Assembly: GCA_046049675.1 (NCBI GenBank)
Contig: JBJORA010000018.1
Span: 1-64,000 of the forward strand
From: CAIXQW01 sp046049675
GTDB taxonomy: Bacteria > Bacteroidota > Bacteroidia > Chitinophagales > Chitinophagaceae
Length of the DNA: 64,000 bases
Direction: 5' to 3'
Part shown: in pieces, positions 27,101-34,886 of the stretch
Layout: each line of letters starts with the position of its first letter
How positions within the stretch are numbered: position 1 is the stretch's first letter
The notes under the pieces: generated by a model
What the model was told of the DNA's origin: nothing
Seen by the model: the letters and a program-made list of their open reading frames with translations, nothing else
Database searches by the model: none
Translations under genes and position numbers: made by a program

Positions 27101-30100
27101 AAGTTGTTGTGACAGATACAGAAGCACCAACTATTACTTGCCCATCAACAGTCAATGTAGTTGCAGATGCCGGCGCATGCGCAGCTACGAATGTAAGTTT
27201 GGGCACACCAGTTACTGCAGATAATTGTGGAGTGCAAAGTGTGGTAAATAATGCGCCATCATCATTTCCAGTAGGTACCACAACGTTTACAATAACAGTT
27301 ACCGATATTAATGGCAATACGGCTACATGTACGCAGCAAGTTGTTGTTACAGATACAGAAGCACCAAGTATTACTTGCCCATCAACAGTCAATGTAGTTG
27401 CAGATGCTGGCGCATGCTCAGCTACGAATGTAAGTTTGGGTACACCAGTTACAGCAGATAATTGTGGTGTGCAAAGTGTGGTAAATAATGCGCCATCATC
27501 ATTTGCAGTAGGTACCACAACGTTTACGATAACAGTTACCGATATTAATGGCAATACGGCTACCTGCACGCAGCAAGTTGTTGTTACAGATACAGAAGCT
27601 CCAAGCATTACTTGCCCAACAACAGTCAATGTAGTTGCAGATGCTGGTGCATGCACTGCTACGAATGTAAGTTTGGGTACACCAGTTACAGCAGATAATT
27701 GTGCTGTGCAAAGTGTGGTAAATAATGCGCCATCATCATTTGCTGTAGGTACCACAACGTTTACAATAACGGTTACCGATGTTAATGGCAATACGGCTAC
27801 ATGTACGCAGCAAGTTGTTGTTACAGATACAGAAGCACCAACTATTACTTGCCCATCAACAGTCAATGTAGTTGCAGATGCTGGTGCATGCGCAGCTACG
27901 AATGTAAGTTTGGGCACACCAGTTACATCAGATAATTGTGCTGTGCAAAGTGTGGTAAATAATGCGCCATCATCATTTGCAGTAGGCACCACAACGTTTA
28001 CGATAACAGTTACTGATGTTAATGGCAATACGGCTACCTGCACGCAGCAAGTTGTTGTGACAGATACAGAACAGCCAAGCATTGTATGCCCAGCAAATGT
28101 CAATGCTACGGCTTTGCCTGGCATTTGCAGTAATAATAATATTGTATTGACTGTACCTACGGTTGCCGATAATTGTGGCATTGCTTCAATCGTTAGCAAT
28201 GCACCAAGTGTTTATCAGCTAGGGCAAACCGTAGTGCAATTTACAGTAACTGATGTGCACGGTAATACTAATAGTTGCAACACAACGGTTACCATTGTAG
28301 ACAACGAACCTCCAACGATTGCATGTCCACTTAAGGTGGTTGCAACTGCTGATGCGGGAACATGTGCGGCTACCAATGTATCCCTTGGCACACCAGTAAC
28401 AAGTGATAATTGTAGTGTTGCAAGTGTACTTAGCAATGCGCCAAGTGTTTTCCCTGTTGGCACTACAGTATTTACTATTACAGTAACAGATGGCAGTGGC
28501 AATACGGCTACATGCACACAGTTAGTACAAGTATTAGACCTGCAAGCGCCTCAAATTACTTGTCCAGCTACAATTACTATCAATGCTAATGTTGGTCAAT
28601 GTTATGCAACTGCTGTAAATATTGGCGCACCAACTGTGAGTGATAACTGCGGCATTCAAAACATTTCTAATAATGCACCTACTATTTTTCCGGTTGGCTC
28701 TACCATATTTACAATTACCGCAACAGACTTATATGGCAACACTGCTACTTGCCTGCAAGAAGTAGTTGTGGTAGACACGCAAGCACCACAAATAGCGTGT
28801 GCATTAACCAAAACAGTTTCTGCCGATGTAGGATTATGCACTGCAAGTAACGTTGCCATCGATACGCCAATGGTGTCAGATAATTGCGGCATAGCATTGG
28901 TAGTCAACAATGCGCCAGCAATATTTCCACTGGGTACTACAATCTTTACAGTTACAGCTACCGATGTGCATGGCAATACTGCAACATGTACACAACAAAT
29001 TATTGTGGCCGATCAAGAAGCGCCAACTATATCATGCCCAAGTAATCAGTTTATTAGTGCAACAACAGGTTTGTGCACTGGCATAGCCCCAGCAATAGGA
29101 TTAACCTACGCAGATAATTGTGGTATGGCAAGTGTAACCTATGTAGTAACTGGCGCAACAAACACAACAAGCGCCGCTACTGGATTTAACGATGCAAGTG
29201 TTGTGCCATTTAATAAAGGCGAAAGTACTGTTACTTATACTGCAACAGACATGAGCGGAAATATTGCAACTTGTACTTTTAAAGTACAGGTACTAGACTT
29301 ACAAAAGCCTACATTCGTGTGCCCAAGTAATATTACATTGGCAGCAAGCGCTACTTGCGATGCGACCATTGCAAATGCTAGCCTTAGTAATGTAGCAGAC
29401 AACTGCGGCGCAGTTTTTGTGGATTGGTACATAAGCGGTGCTACTACACTAAGCGGCACGAACGATGTTACAGGTCAAGTGTTAAACAAAGGTGTAAACA
29501 ATGCCATGTATGTTGTTTACGACCTAGAAAACAATAGAGATACTTGTAATTTTACCATTACTGTAAACGATAGTACAATGCCAGAGGTGATTTGTCCACC
29601 AACGCAAACAATTTTATTGGGAGGCACATGCTCGCAGGTGCTACCTAATTTTATTGCGGCAGGTAGCGCCAGCGATAATTGTGATGTATTGGGCGCTGGC
29701 CTAAGTATAGCACAGTATCCAGCAGCAGGTACTAGTGTTAGTGGCGTAGGTACAACAGTAGTGGTACTTGTAGCAACAGATGCAGCAGGCAATACTGATA
29801 CTTGCCAGTTTGATGTTGTAAAGATTAACGCAAATCCACCAATACTAAATTGTATAGCTGCACAAAATATTTACTTAGCGGTGAATTGTACTGCATTAAT
29901 GCCAGACTTTACAAGCAGTGTTGTGGCTGTAGATATTTGCAACCAAGCAGCAGTTACAATTACACAAGTGCCAGCCCCTGGCGTTACAATTGCAGGCACT
30001 GGCACAATGAGCGTGAAATTTATTGCAACAGATGCTTTCAATAATAAAGATTCATGCACAGCAATACTTACAAAGCTTGATACGTTAGCGCCAGTTATCA

Positions 30101-33069
30101 CCTGTCCTTTGGCGCAAGAACTATTTCTTGATAATGCCTGCAGTGTTGTGGTGCCAGACTTTACAAGTTTAGGTATGGCTACAGATGCATGCACCCCTAG
30201 TAGTAATATTGTATTTACACAAGCACCAGCACCTGGCACAATACTCAATACCGCAGGAGCATTTTCAGTAACTCTTTTTGCAACTGATAGTTCAGGTAAT
30301 ACCAGTTTTTGCGATTTCCCAGTTGTAAAAATCGATACGGTGGCACCTACGCTAACCTGTCCTGCAGCAGTAAATACGGTAGCTGATCTTGGACAGTGCT
30401 TTGCTAGCAATGTAAATATTGGAACGCCTATCAATTCAGATGGTTGTTCGCTAGCAAGTATTACCAACGATGCTCCAACGATATTTCCTATTGGGATAAC
30501 TACTATTACATATATCGCTAGTGATGTTAATGGCAATAGTAGTAGTTGTACGCAAACCGTAACAGTTGTAGATACACAGCTGCCTACTATTATTTGCCCT
30601 AATGCGGTAGTGCTTAACAATGCAAATGGTGTTTGTACGCAAGTTGTCACTACACTGTCGGCCGTAGTGCAAGATAATTGTGCAGTACAGTCGCTAACGT
30701 ATGTTATAGATGGTGCAACTCAAGTAAGTAGCGCAGCGACAGGCATTAACGATGCAAGTGGCGTGGCGTTTAATGTAGGTACAAGCACCCTTAAGTATAT
30801 TGTTACCGATATACATGGCAATATAGATTCGTGTGCAACAACGATTGTAATTATTGATACTGCTAAACCTAACCTGCTTTGCCATGCAGATACAGCCTCG
30901 TTTGCTACAGCTAGCACGTGCGATGCGCCAATCGCAAATCTTGCACCTATAGGCGTTGCCGATAATTGCGGCATAGATAGTATTAAGTATGCAATTACCG
31001 GTGCAACAGTTGCTAACGGTATAAATGATGCGAGTGGCATAGTATTTAATACTGGTACAAGTACCGTTACGTATACTATAACAGATATAAATGGCAATGC
31101 AAGTGTATGTGCATTTAGTGTAACTATTATTGACACCACTAAGCCTGGTTTGACGTGCTTGCCAGACACCTTAATTAGGCTGACAGGCGCTACTTGTTTG
31201 GCAAGTGGCATATCATTAGCTTCTCCGGTTGCAACAGATAACTGTGGAATTGCGTCGGTGACTGCAAGTACAACTGCTACAAATTTTGGAGCTGGGCTTA
31301 CCACTATTGTTTATACCGCAACTGATATTCACGGCAACATGGCGATGTGTACACGCAGAGTCCTCGTTGTATGTACAGATACAGTTACATTAACTTTTGC
31401 TGCTTCTGGTACAACAAATACAGCATGCGCCGATCTCACGCAGTTGGATACTACTGGAGGTGTTGTAATTACAACTTGTGGTACACCAGCGGGTTACATC
31501 GCATCTTTGCCGGATGCAAATGGCTGCATCACGTACACACCTACTGGTACGCAAAGCGCGCAACCAGATACAACCTGCATTATTACTTATGCGAATGGGG
31601 TGTACGATACATTAATAGTATTATTGGTGCCGCCACCAACGGTTAATCCCGATGTAAATATTACATTTGTAAATACCCCAGTACTAGGTAATGTTAGTAC
31701 CAACGATCCGGTGGTGCCTTTAGGTATCGTATACGGTAATGCAACTAGCACTCCTGCAAATCCTGATGGTGGCACTGCAGTACCTGTTGTGAATACAGAT
31801 GGAAGCTACACATTTACAGCAGGCACTGCAGGCGTTTATAATTTTGTAGTGCCTATAGTACAAGCTAGTGGCGATACCATATTTACAGCGCTACAGATTA
31901 CCGTTTTAGATACTACCAACACAGTACCTCCAGCGGCAAATACCGATATCGCTAGCACAAGTGTTGGCACATCTGTTACAATTAATACTTTATCTAACGA
32001 CGTAGCAAGCAATTTTGGTGGAGGCGTGGGTCTTGATCCAAGCACTGTTGCCGTTGTGTTGCCTCCTGCCAACGGTACGGCAACCGTAGATCCACTTACA
32101 GGCAATATTATCTACACGCCAAACGCTGGCTTTGTAGGCGTAGATACTATTGTTTATTCTGTAGAGGATAGTCTTGGCAATTTGGTTTCGGCTTATCAAA
32201 TTGTCACAGTGATAGACACAGCGACTTCAGAAAACACAACTACTGCATCAGATGATTACAATGCCGTAAATAGTATTGCTGCCGTAAGTGGCGATGTGCT
32301 AGACAATGATACAGATGCAGAAGGAGATAGTCAAACCGTAGTGCCGCAAAGTACTAGCATACCAGGCATTGGCACATTAGTATTACAAGCTGATGGTACT
32401 TATACATTTACGCCAGTGCCAGGCTACGTAGGTCCTGCTTCTTTTGTTTATACTGTATTAGATGCACGGGGAGCAAGCGCAAAGGCAACCTTGTATTTTA
32501 TTATAGATGCAACAAACCAACCATTGTCGGCTGTGCAGCTTTGGCTACAAGGCAATAATGTTGCTGGCGTTAATCATTTAGTAATCAATTGTCAGAATAC
32601 AGATGGTTTTGCTATGGTACAACTTTATCGCCTAAGCAAAAATGGCGGTAATGCTAGTGTTATATATACTAATAACCAGTTGCTAATTGGTGCTAATATT
32701 TTGACTTATCTAGACAGAAAAATGCTTGACAATATCAATTACTACTATGCCGTAGCAACATTGCCAAATGGCGTACAATTACAGAGTAATACTATAGTAC
32801 TTGCAACACCGCAGTCTAGCGATTTAATCGTATATCCAAATCCAACAAAAGATATTGTAAATATTGAATTTGGATCGGTTGATCAAGAAGCCTTTAGTGT
32901 GCGCGTTTTAGATATTAGTGGCAGAGTAGTAAAGCAGCACTACGGCAAAGCTAGTGTAGGTAAGAATGTAGTTAGTTTAAGCCTTGAAGATTTGGCAAAC
33001 GGCAATTACATGGTAACGGTACAAATTGGCACTAGACAAGTTCAACACCTAAAAGTAAATAAGGAGTAA
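21181..33069 (+). CDS. giant secreted HYR-repeat protein with T9SS sorting domain
   Basis: The start is set at 21181, where MVKSQLLLGVFLFIYAAATAQ is a clean signal peptide; an upstream Met at 21085 would bury it. The ~3,962-residue product has an N-terminal beta domain (WAGLYWGAEATSG), a DUF11-like domain near 410-530 and a SprB-like segment (VTCNGAANGTASITATG). Then come 31 HYR-type immunoglobulin-like repeats of ~80 residues, each with CP, DNC, FPVGTTTFT-like and TATC elements and about four Cys. Two or three cadherin/VCBS-like domains follow (NVSTNDP, DVLDNDTDAEGDS). The end is a T9SS type A domain (VYPNPTKDIVNIEFG to VQHLKVNKE). It should be exported by T9SS and cell-surface bound, probably an adhesin or stalk. 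The frame is unbroken. Confidence 0.92.
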   Translation: MVKSQLLLGVFLFIYAAATAQLTVRYTNNIKGDLLFVANNNISCGVGSGNCTKNNTTPFYSGPENSTLNNNSGNNYTSATLTYFNDIDGDATTFNSSSANYVLPSGTLCPEVMWAGLYWGAEATSGTITGVPAAYTTTLTFANRNKVRFKVPGSSTYQTITAASLFTNSSTYHCFADVTSIVKAAGVGTYTTANIVSSTSTTQKDGGWNLVIIYADQNAPKRNLSVFDGMVAVSSTNPSVLVPISGFATPPTGPIMVRCGLVVYDGDRSSISDSLAFRGANGTNFPNFVNLTDATHAVNNVFNSAISNYGSIVTTRSPADNNTLGYDASLFNVPNTGNSNLGNSATAATLKFTTGSEAYRIGTVVTMIDIVDPEFLIKKSAQDINGGTLLPGDILEYTIRAKNTGNDTAINTLIFDTIPYNTNYVAGSMLIDGVAVTDAAGDDRGNFDGTRVNFRVGIGANATVGGKVKVGDSVTVKFRVQITNDCAVLRCSNKISNFAYSTCKGFFSNATLNSTSNPNEANPCAVGPAEAVLNFANTCSTPPDTSMLITCPSNFIQLENKIILDGSGTNVSSQYTLYYTDAALTTPIAGTANITSPGIYYAVRPITIGCVDTVKITVNQQPQFTAASITKTDVTCNGAANGTASITATGASAPYTYAWLPSGGSAASTVGLLPATYTVTVTDVNSCTTTQTVTITQPSPLIFSTTNTAIACASNTSTITVTASGGVPSYQYKINAGLYQASNVLTAIGGTHTITVQDANGCTNSATINIVPIDAVPPAIACPTSKTLYAGASCDAVGTLLAATATDNCAVASVSYTTSGSTVLNSPATGINDISGATFALGTTIVTYTAKDGANNSASCSFTITVVDTTKPILSCPSNQTVNVNAGLCVASGLSIASTATDNCSLSKLTYAVTGATSATSATTGINNASSVVFNKGVSTVTYTATDNAGNTSVCSFTVTVIDNIVPTIACPANISQSITSGCASAVANIAPISVADNCGTTSVSYSVTGATVASGTTNASGVVFNKGLSTVTYTVSDGNGNTANCSFTVNIEDVIPPTILCPSTASITLDANCNGTIPLLATTVSDNCTGTITQQQSPAAGTTVNGSSPTAVTITVTDASGNTSSCVVNVSKADVTPPVLTCPGAQTIALNNACTAVIPNYTTLATANDACSGSSVTITQAPPAGSSISGTGITTVTITAVDASNNSVTCTFTLDKQDITPPTIICPPTQTLYLGASCNATVPNYTTLASASDPCSVTTITQDPAAGSTINAAGTTVFTLTATDASNNSTTCSFSVNVIDSTKPVIACPVAQNVIANAGTCVATGVNLSATTATDNCGLLTITNNAPATFPLGTTTYTVVATDINGNTATCTAQIVVSDAEPPVLACPSNQSVSITGASCNAQLSNIAAVVSDNCSISSLSYTTTGATVGSSVTTGINDASVVSFALGSTTVTYLATDASGNSSTCSFVITVNDVAPPVITCPAAVTAYANASCKATPSSLALASSTDVCGIATTTFAISGATTASGTTNATGTVFNLGTSTLVYTVTDASANSATCSVVVDVVDTTKPNLTCPVTQVINLNGGCTASLPDYTSLATISDNCTPSTSTVVTQAPAAGTPISGTGALMVTLTAADAAGNTTSCTFNVTKVNQNTPAINCPAPQTLYLGVACSASLPDYTSQVVVSAACSGSSGNTVVQTPAPGTVVSDTGTITLKFVVTDISGNQDSCYSIVTKLDTVAPQIICPAAQTVYLNANCEILLADYTLLSSATDACTPANAISITQVPAANTILTASGNLDITLTATDGSGNVSTCIFSVNKVDTTKPSIVCPSTVNVVADAGACAATNVSLGTPVTADNCGVQSVVNNAPSSFPVGTTTFTITVTDVNGNTATCTQQVVVTDTEAPSITCPSTVNVVADAGACAATNVSLGTPVTADNCAVQSVVNNAPSSFAVGTTTFTITVTDINGNTATCTQQVVVTDTEAPTITCPSTVNVVADAGACAATNVSLGTPVTADNCGVQSVVNNAPSSFPVGTTTFTITVTDINGNTATCTQQVVVTDTEAPSITCPSTVNVVADAGACSATNVSLGTPVTADNCGVQSVVNNAPSSFAVGTTTFTITVTDINGNTATCTQQVVVTDTEAPSITCPTTVNVVADAGACTATNVSLGTPVTADNCAVQSVVNNAPSSFAVGTTTFTITVTDVNGNTATCTQQVVVTDTEAPTITCPSTVNVVADAGACAATNVSLGTPVTSDNCAVQSVVNNAPSSFAVGTTTFTITVTDVNGNTATCTQQVVVTDTEQPSIVCPANVNATALPGICSNNNIVLTVPTVADNCGIASIVSNAPSVYQLGQTVVQFTVTDVHGNTNSCNTTVTIVDNEPPTIACPLKVVATADAGTCAATNVSLGTPVTSDNCSVASVLSNAPSVFPVGTTVFTITVTDGSGNTATCTQLVQVLDLQAPQITCPATITINANVGQCYATAVNIGAPTVSDNCGIQNISNNAPTIFPVGSTIFTITATDLYGNTATCLQEVVVVDTQAPQIACALTKTVSADVGLCTASNVAIDTPMVSDNCGIALVVNNAPAIFPLGTTIFTVTATDVHGNTATCTQQIIVADQEAPTISCPSNQFISATTGLCTGIAPAIGLTYADNCGMASVTYVVTGATNTTSAATGFNDASVVPFNKGESTVTYTATDMSGNIATCTFKVQVLDLQKPTFVCPSNITLAASATCDATIANASLSNVADNCGAVFVDWYISGATTLSGTNDVTGQVLNKGVNNAMYVVYDLENNRDTCNFTITVNDSTMPEVICPPTQTILLGGTCSQVLPNFIAAGSASDNCDVLGAGLSIAQYPAAGTSVSGVGTTVVVLVATDAAGNTDTCQFDVVKINANPPILNCIAAQNIYLAVNCTALMPDFTSSVVAVDICNQAAVTITQVPAPGVTIAGTGTMSVKFIATDAFNNKDSCTAILTKLDTLAPVITCPLAQELFLDNACSVVVPDFTSLGMATDACTPSSNIVFTQAPAPGTILNTAGAFSVTLFATDSSGNTSFCDFPVVKIDTVAPTLTCPAAVNTVADLGQCFASNVNIGTPINSDGCSLASITNDAPTIFPIGITTITYIASDVNGNSSSCTQTVTVVDTQLPTIICPNAVVLNNANGVCTQVVTTLSAVVQDNCAVQSLTYVIDGATQVSSAATGINDASGVAFNVGTSTLKYIVTDIHGNIDSCATTIVIIDTAKPNLLCHADTASFATASTCDAPIANLAPIGVADNCGIDSIKYAITGATVANGINDASGIVFNTGTSTVTYTITDINGNASVCAFSVTIIDTTKPGLTCLPDTLIRLTGATCLASGISLASPVATDNCGIASVTASTTATNFGAGLTTIVYTATDIHGNMAMCTRRVLVVCTDTVTLTFAASGTTNTACADLTQLDTTGGVVITTCGTPAGYIASLPDANGCITYTPTGTQSAQPDTTCIITYANGVYDTLIVLLVPPPTVNPDVNITFVNTPVLGNVSTNDPVVPLGIVYGNATSTPANPDGGTAVPVVNTDGSYTFTAGTAGVYNFVVPIVQASGDTIFTALQITVLDTTNTVPPAANTDIASTSVGTSVTINTLSNDVASNFGGGVGLDPSTVAVVLPPANGTATVDPLTGNIIYTPNAGFVGVDTIVYSVEDSLGNLVSAYQIVTVIDTATSENTTTASDDYNAVNSIAAVSGDVLDNDTDAEGDSQTVVPQSTSIPGIGTLVLQADGTYTFTPVPGYVGPASFVYTVLDARGASAKATLYFIIDATNQPLSAVQLWLQGNNVAGVNHLVINCQNTDGFAMVQLYRLSKNGGNASVIYTNNQLLIGANILTYLDRKMLDNINYYYAVATLPNGVQLQSNTIVLATPQSSDLIVYPNPTKDIVNIEFGSVDQEAFSVRVLDISGRVVKQHYGKASVGKNVVSLSLEDLANGNYMVTVQIGTRQVQHLKVNKE
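26665..28086 (+). repeat. six near-identical tandem 237-bp HYR repeats
   Basis: Starts at 26665, 26902, 27139, 27376, 27613 and 27850, exactly 237 bases (79 residues) apart. Copies differ at a handful of positions (Gly/Ala after DNC, FPV/FAV, DVN/DIN, SIT/TIT, one TTVNVV for STVNVV). A related but diverged copy starts at 28087. The frame is kept throughout because the unit is a multiple of three. Confidence 0.95.
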
Positions 33070-33138
33070 TAAGAAGCATAATAGCACCATTTTTCAAAGT
33101 GAAGCTCAATATTGTTGCATGCTTTTCGTACACAAGCT

Positions 33139-33181
33139 AAGCAGCGCTTGCTGCTTTCGGAAATCATTTTGATGATCCGAA
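33139..33181 (+). other. two small hairpins between the HYR gene and tsaE
   Basis: AAGCAG-CGCTTG-CTGCTT (33139-33156) is followed by TTCGG-AA-ATCAT-TTTG-ATGAT-CCGAA (33156-33181, AA bulge). There is no T-run, so terminator activity is uncertain. They may instead be a processing or stability signal at the 3' end of the giant transcript. Confidence 0.4.
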
Positions 33182-33278
33182 GCTTGCTTTGCGGATTATA
33201 ATCGTGACAATTATAAAAGCTAATGAGTTTTGTTTTGTAAACTGTGCAATATTATTTAGAAATTATCTAATTTGCAGT

Positions 33279-33704
33279 GTGCTAACGTTTACCCTAGACA
33301 CCATTAATCGCACTGCACAAGAACTGCTAAACGCATTAGGCTCTAATAGATGTATTGCCTTGCACGGCGACATGGGTGCAGGCAAAACAACTTTTACAAG
33401 GGCCTTGTGTGCTGCACTTGGTGCCATTGATGCGGTGAGTAGTCCAACTTTTGCCATTGTAAATGAGTATCAATGTAAGCATGCTGTGTTTAGTACCATA
33501 GCACATATGGATTGGTATCGTTTGCACGATGCGCAGCAAATTGCAGATGCTGGTATCACAGAATATTTTGATGCGCCGCACACCTTGTGCATTATTGAGT
33601 GGCCAGAGCGCGCAATGGAGATATTGCCAGTGCAAACTGTGCATGCTACAATAAGTATTAGTAGTGAGTATGAGCGCAAGCTTGTATGGCTTGCACAGCG
33701 ATAG
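33279..33704 (+). CDS. tsaE: TsaE, ATPase of tRNA threonylcarbamoyladenosine synthesis
   Basis: TsaE binds TsaB/TsaD and drives t6A37 formation in ANN-decoding tRNAs. The P-loop is GDMGAGKTTFTRAL, followed by SSPTFAIVNEY and the family's HMDWYRL and IIEWPER motifs. The open frame begins at 33189, but the first 30 codons are not TsaE-like. A GTG at 33279 (VLTFTLDTINRTAQEL) gives the usual ~140 residues and is preferred; this start is uncertain. The partner tsaC is also in this window (48764-49732). Confidence 0.85.
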   Translation: MLTFTLDTINRTAQELLNALGSNRCIALHGDMGAGKTTFTRALCAALGAIDAVSSPTFAIVNEYQCKHAVFSTIAHMDWYRLHDAQQIADAGITEYFDAPHTLCIIEWPERAMEILPVQTVHATISISSEYERKLVWLAQR

Positions 33705-33751
33705 CGAGTACTGCCACATTGCTCACTTTTTGAAACCTTAGAGCATAAAAA

Positions 33752-33771
33752 AAGTCCCATTGCTGGGACTT
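33752..33771 (-). terminator. rho-independent terminator of the cold-shock gene pair
   Basis: AAGTCCCA-TTGC-TGGGACTT, followed on the minus strand by seven T. It lies 24 bases beyond the cspA stop, in the space where tsaE and cspA converge. Confidence 0.85.
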
Positions 33772-33795
33772 GGATTGCTTTGAACGTTACTAATA

Positions 33796-33996
33796 TTAAT
33801 TCGTTTGCGCAAGCTTTACGTTAACTGCATTAAGGCCTTTCTTGCCGTCTTGCACTTCGTAAACAACTCTGTCGTTTTCTCTAATTTTACTAATAAGTCC
33901 GCTAACGTGCACAAATATTTCTGCGCTACCGTCGTTGGGTGTGATGAATCCGAAGCCCTTAGCTTCATTGAAGAATTTTACTGTACCTTCTTGCAT
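33796..33996 (-). CDS. cspA: cold-shock protein, CspA family
   Basis: A 66-residue single cold-shock domain: MQEGTVKFFNEAKGFGFITP with RNP1 KGFGFI and RNP2 IFVHVS, and the C-terminal GLNAVNVKLA. It binds single-stranded RNA/DNA and acts as an RNA chaperone. It starts 25 bases after the second cold-shock-domain gene ends, so the two are probably one transcript closed by the terminator at 33752. Confidence 0.93.
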   Translation of the reverse strand: MQEGTVKFFNEAKGFGFITPNDGSAEIFVHVSGLISKIRENDRVVYEVQDGKKGLNAVNVKLAQTN

Positions 33997-34021
33997 TACT
34001 CTGTTGTTTTTTGTTTATTAT

Positions 34022-34456
34022 TTAATCTATTTTTCTGACGTTGATGGCCACGTGGCCTTTTGGTGTTTTTTCTTTTTCGTAGGCTAAGCGATCGTTTGCT
34101 TTGGCGCCTGCTGGCAAATTGTTGGCATGTATAAATACACTCTTGTTACTATTATCTTCTGTTATAAAACCAAAAGACTTTTCTGTAAGATATGATGTAA
34201 GTACACCGAAGAATTCTGTTTGAACAATAATTGGTGCTGCACCTAGTTGAATATCTTCTGCGTTGATTACAGTTCGCTTTTGCTGATCTGGTGGTACATC
34301 TGTAATGTTACCATACTCGTCAACATAAGCTATCATATCCTGCAGGCTTTTGCCTTTATTATTGTTTGTCTTACGCTCCTCGCGGCGCTCTAATTTGTCT
34401 TGTTTCTTTTTTGCTTTCTTTTGTTGTTGCGTTTTTTTATTAAAAGTATCTGCCAT
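34022..34456 (-). CDS. cold-shock-domain protein with Lys-rich N-terminus
   Basis: The 144-residue protein has a highly basic, probably disordered N-terminal region (KKTQQQKKAKKKQDKLERRE). A short linker with VDEYGNITDVPPD follows, then a C-terminal cold-shock domain from about residue 85 (YLTEKSFGFITED, SVFIHANNL, GHVAINVRKI). RNP1 and RNP2 are both recognisable. Two-part proteins of this kind are common in Bacteroidota. The basic arm probably adds nonspecific RNA affinity or ribosome association, by inference. It is first in a two-gene unit with cspA. Confidence 0.85.
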   Translation of the reverse strand: MADTFNKKTQQQKKAKKKQDKLERREERKTNNNKGKSLQDMIAYVDEYGNITDVPPDQQKRTVINAEDIQLGAAPIIVQTEFFGVLTSYLTEKSFGFITEDNSNKSVFIHANNLPAGAKANDRLAYEKEKTPKGHVAINVRKID

Positions 34457-34886
34457 TGTGCTGCTAATATTGCTTGAGGAGTGTATAAGTATTGATTATT
34501 TTGTATTAGCAGTGATCGGTGCGCATATATCGAATAATAATTCGGATTGTGCTAAGGGCAATGCTATAAATTGAGTGGGGGGTACTAAGGCGATAAGCTT
34601 TTATATTGATTAATGACTAAAGCACACACGCGCCTACAATGCGAAGGTAATGTACTTTTGGCCATACTTGCGTTTTTATTTTTGGCAATCGGCTTTTTGA
34701 CCAAGCTTAATGGCATCTTTTTGCATTATTGCTGCATTGCCAAGGTTTTCAGTATTGCTATTTGGTATAACGCTTGCTAGCTTAGTCCTATAAAATCAGA
34801 ATAAATCAAGGCTTTTTGCGTAGCAAATGCCGTTTATTGACCTCAAATACCATTTACAGTCTGTCTATTTGCAGTAAATTTACCTC
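34457..34886. other. 430-base divergent intergenic region
   Basis: It separates the cold-shock pair from the mbnP-like gene and should hold both promoters. A weak TTG/TCTATTTG arrangement ends at 34871, about 15 bases before the mbnP start. No gene, riboswitch or repeat was recognised. Confidence 0.4.

Noticed and set aside
26466..28199. 577-codon open frame on the minus strand within the HYR region
   Set aside because: It mirrors the 237-bp repeats of the sense gene and exists only because the repeat lacks stops in that frame. Its composition (Val/Thr/Leu low complexity) is an antisense shadow.
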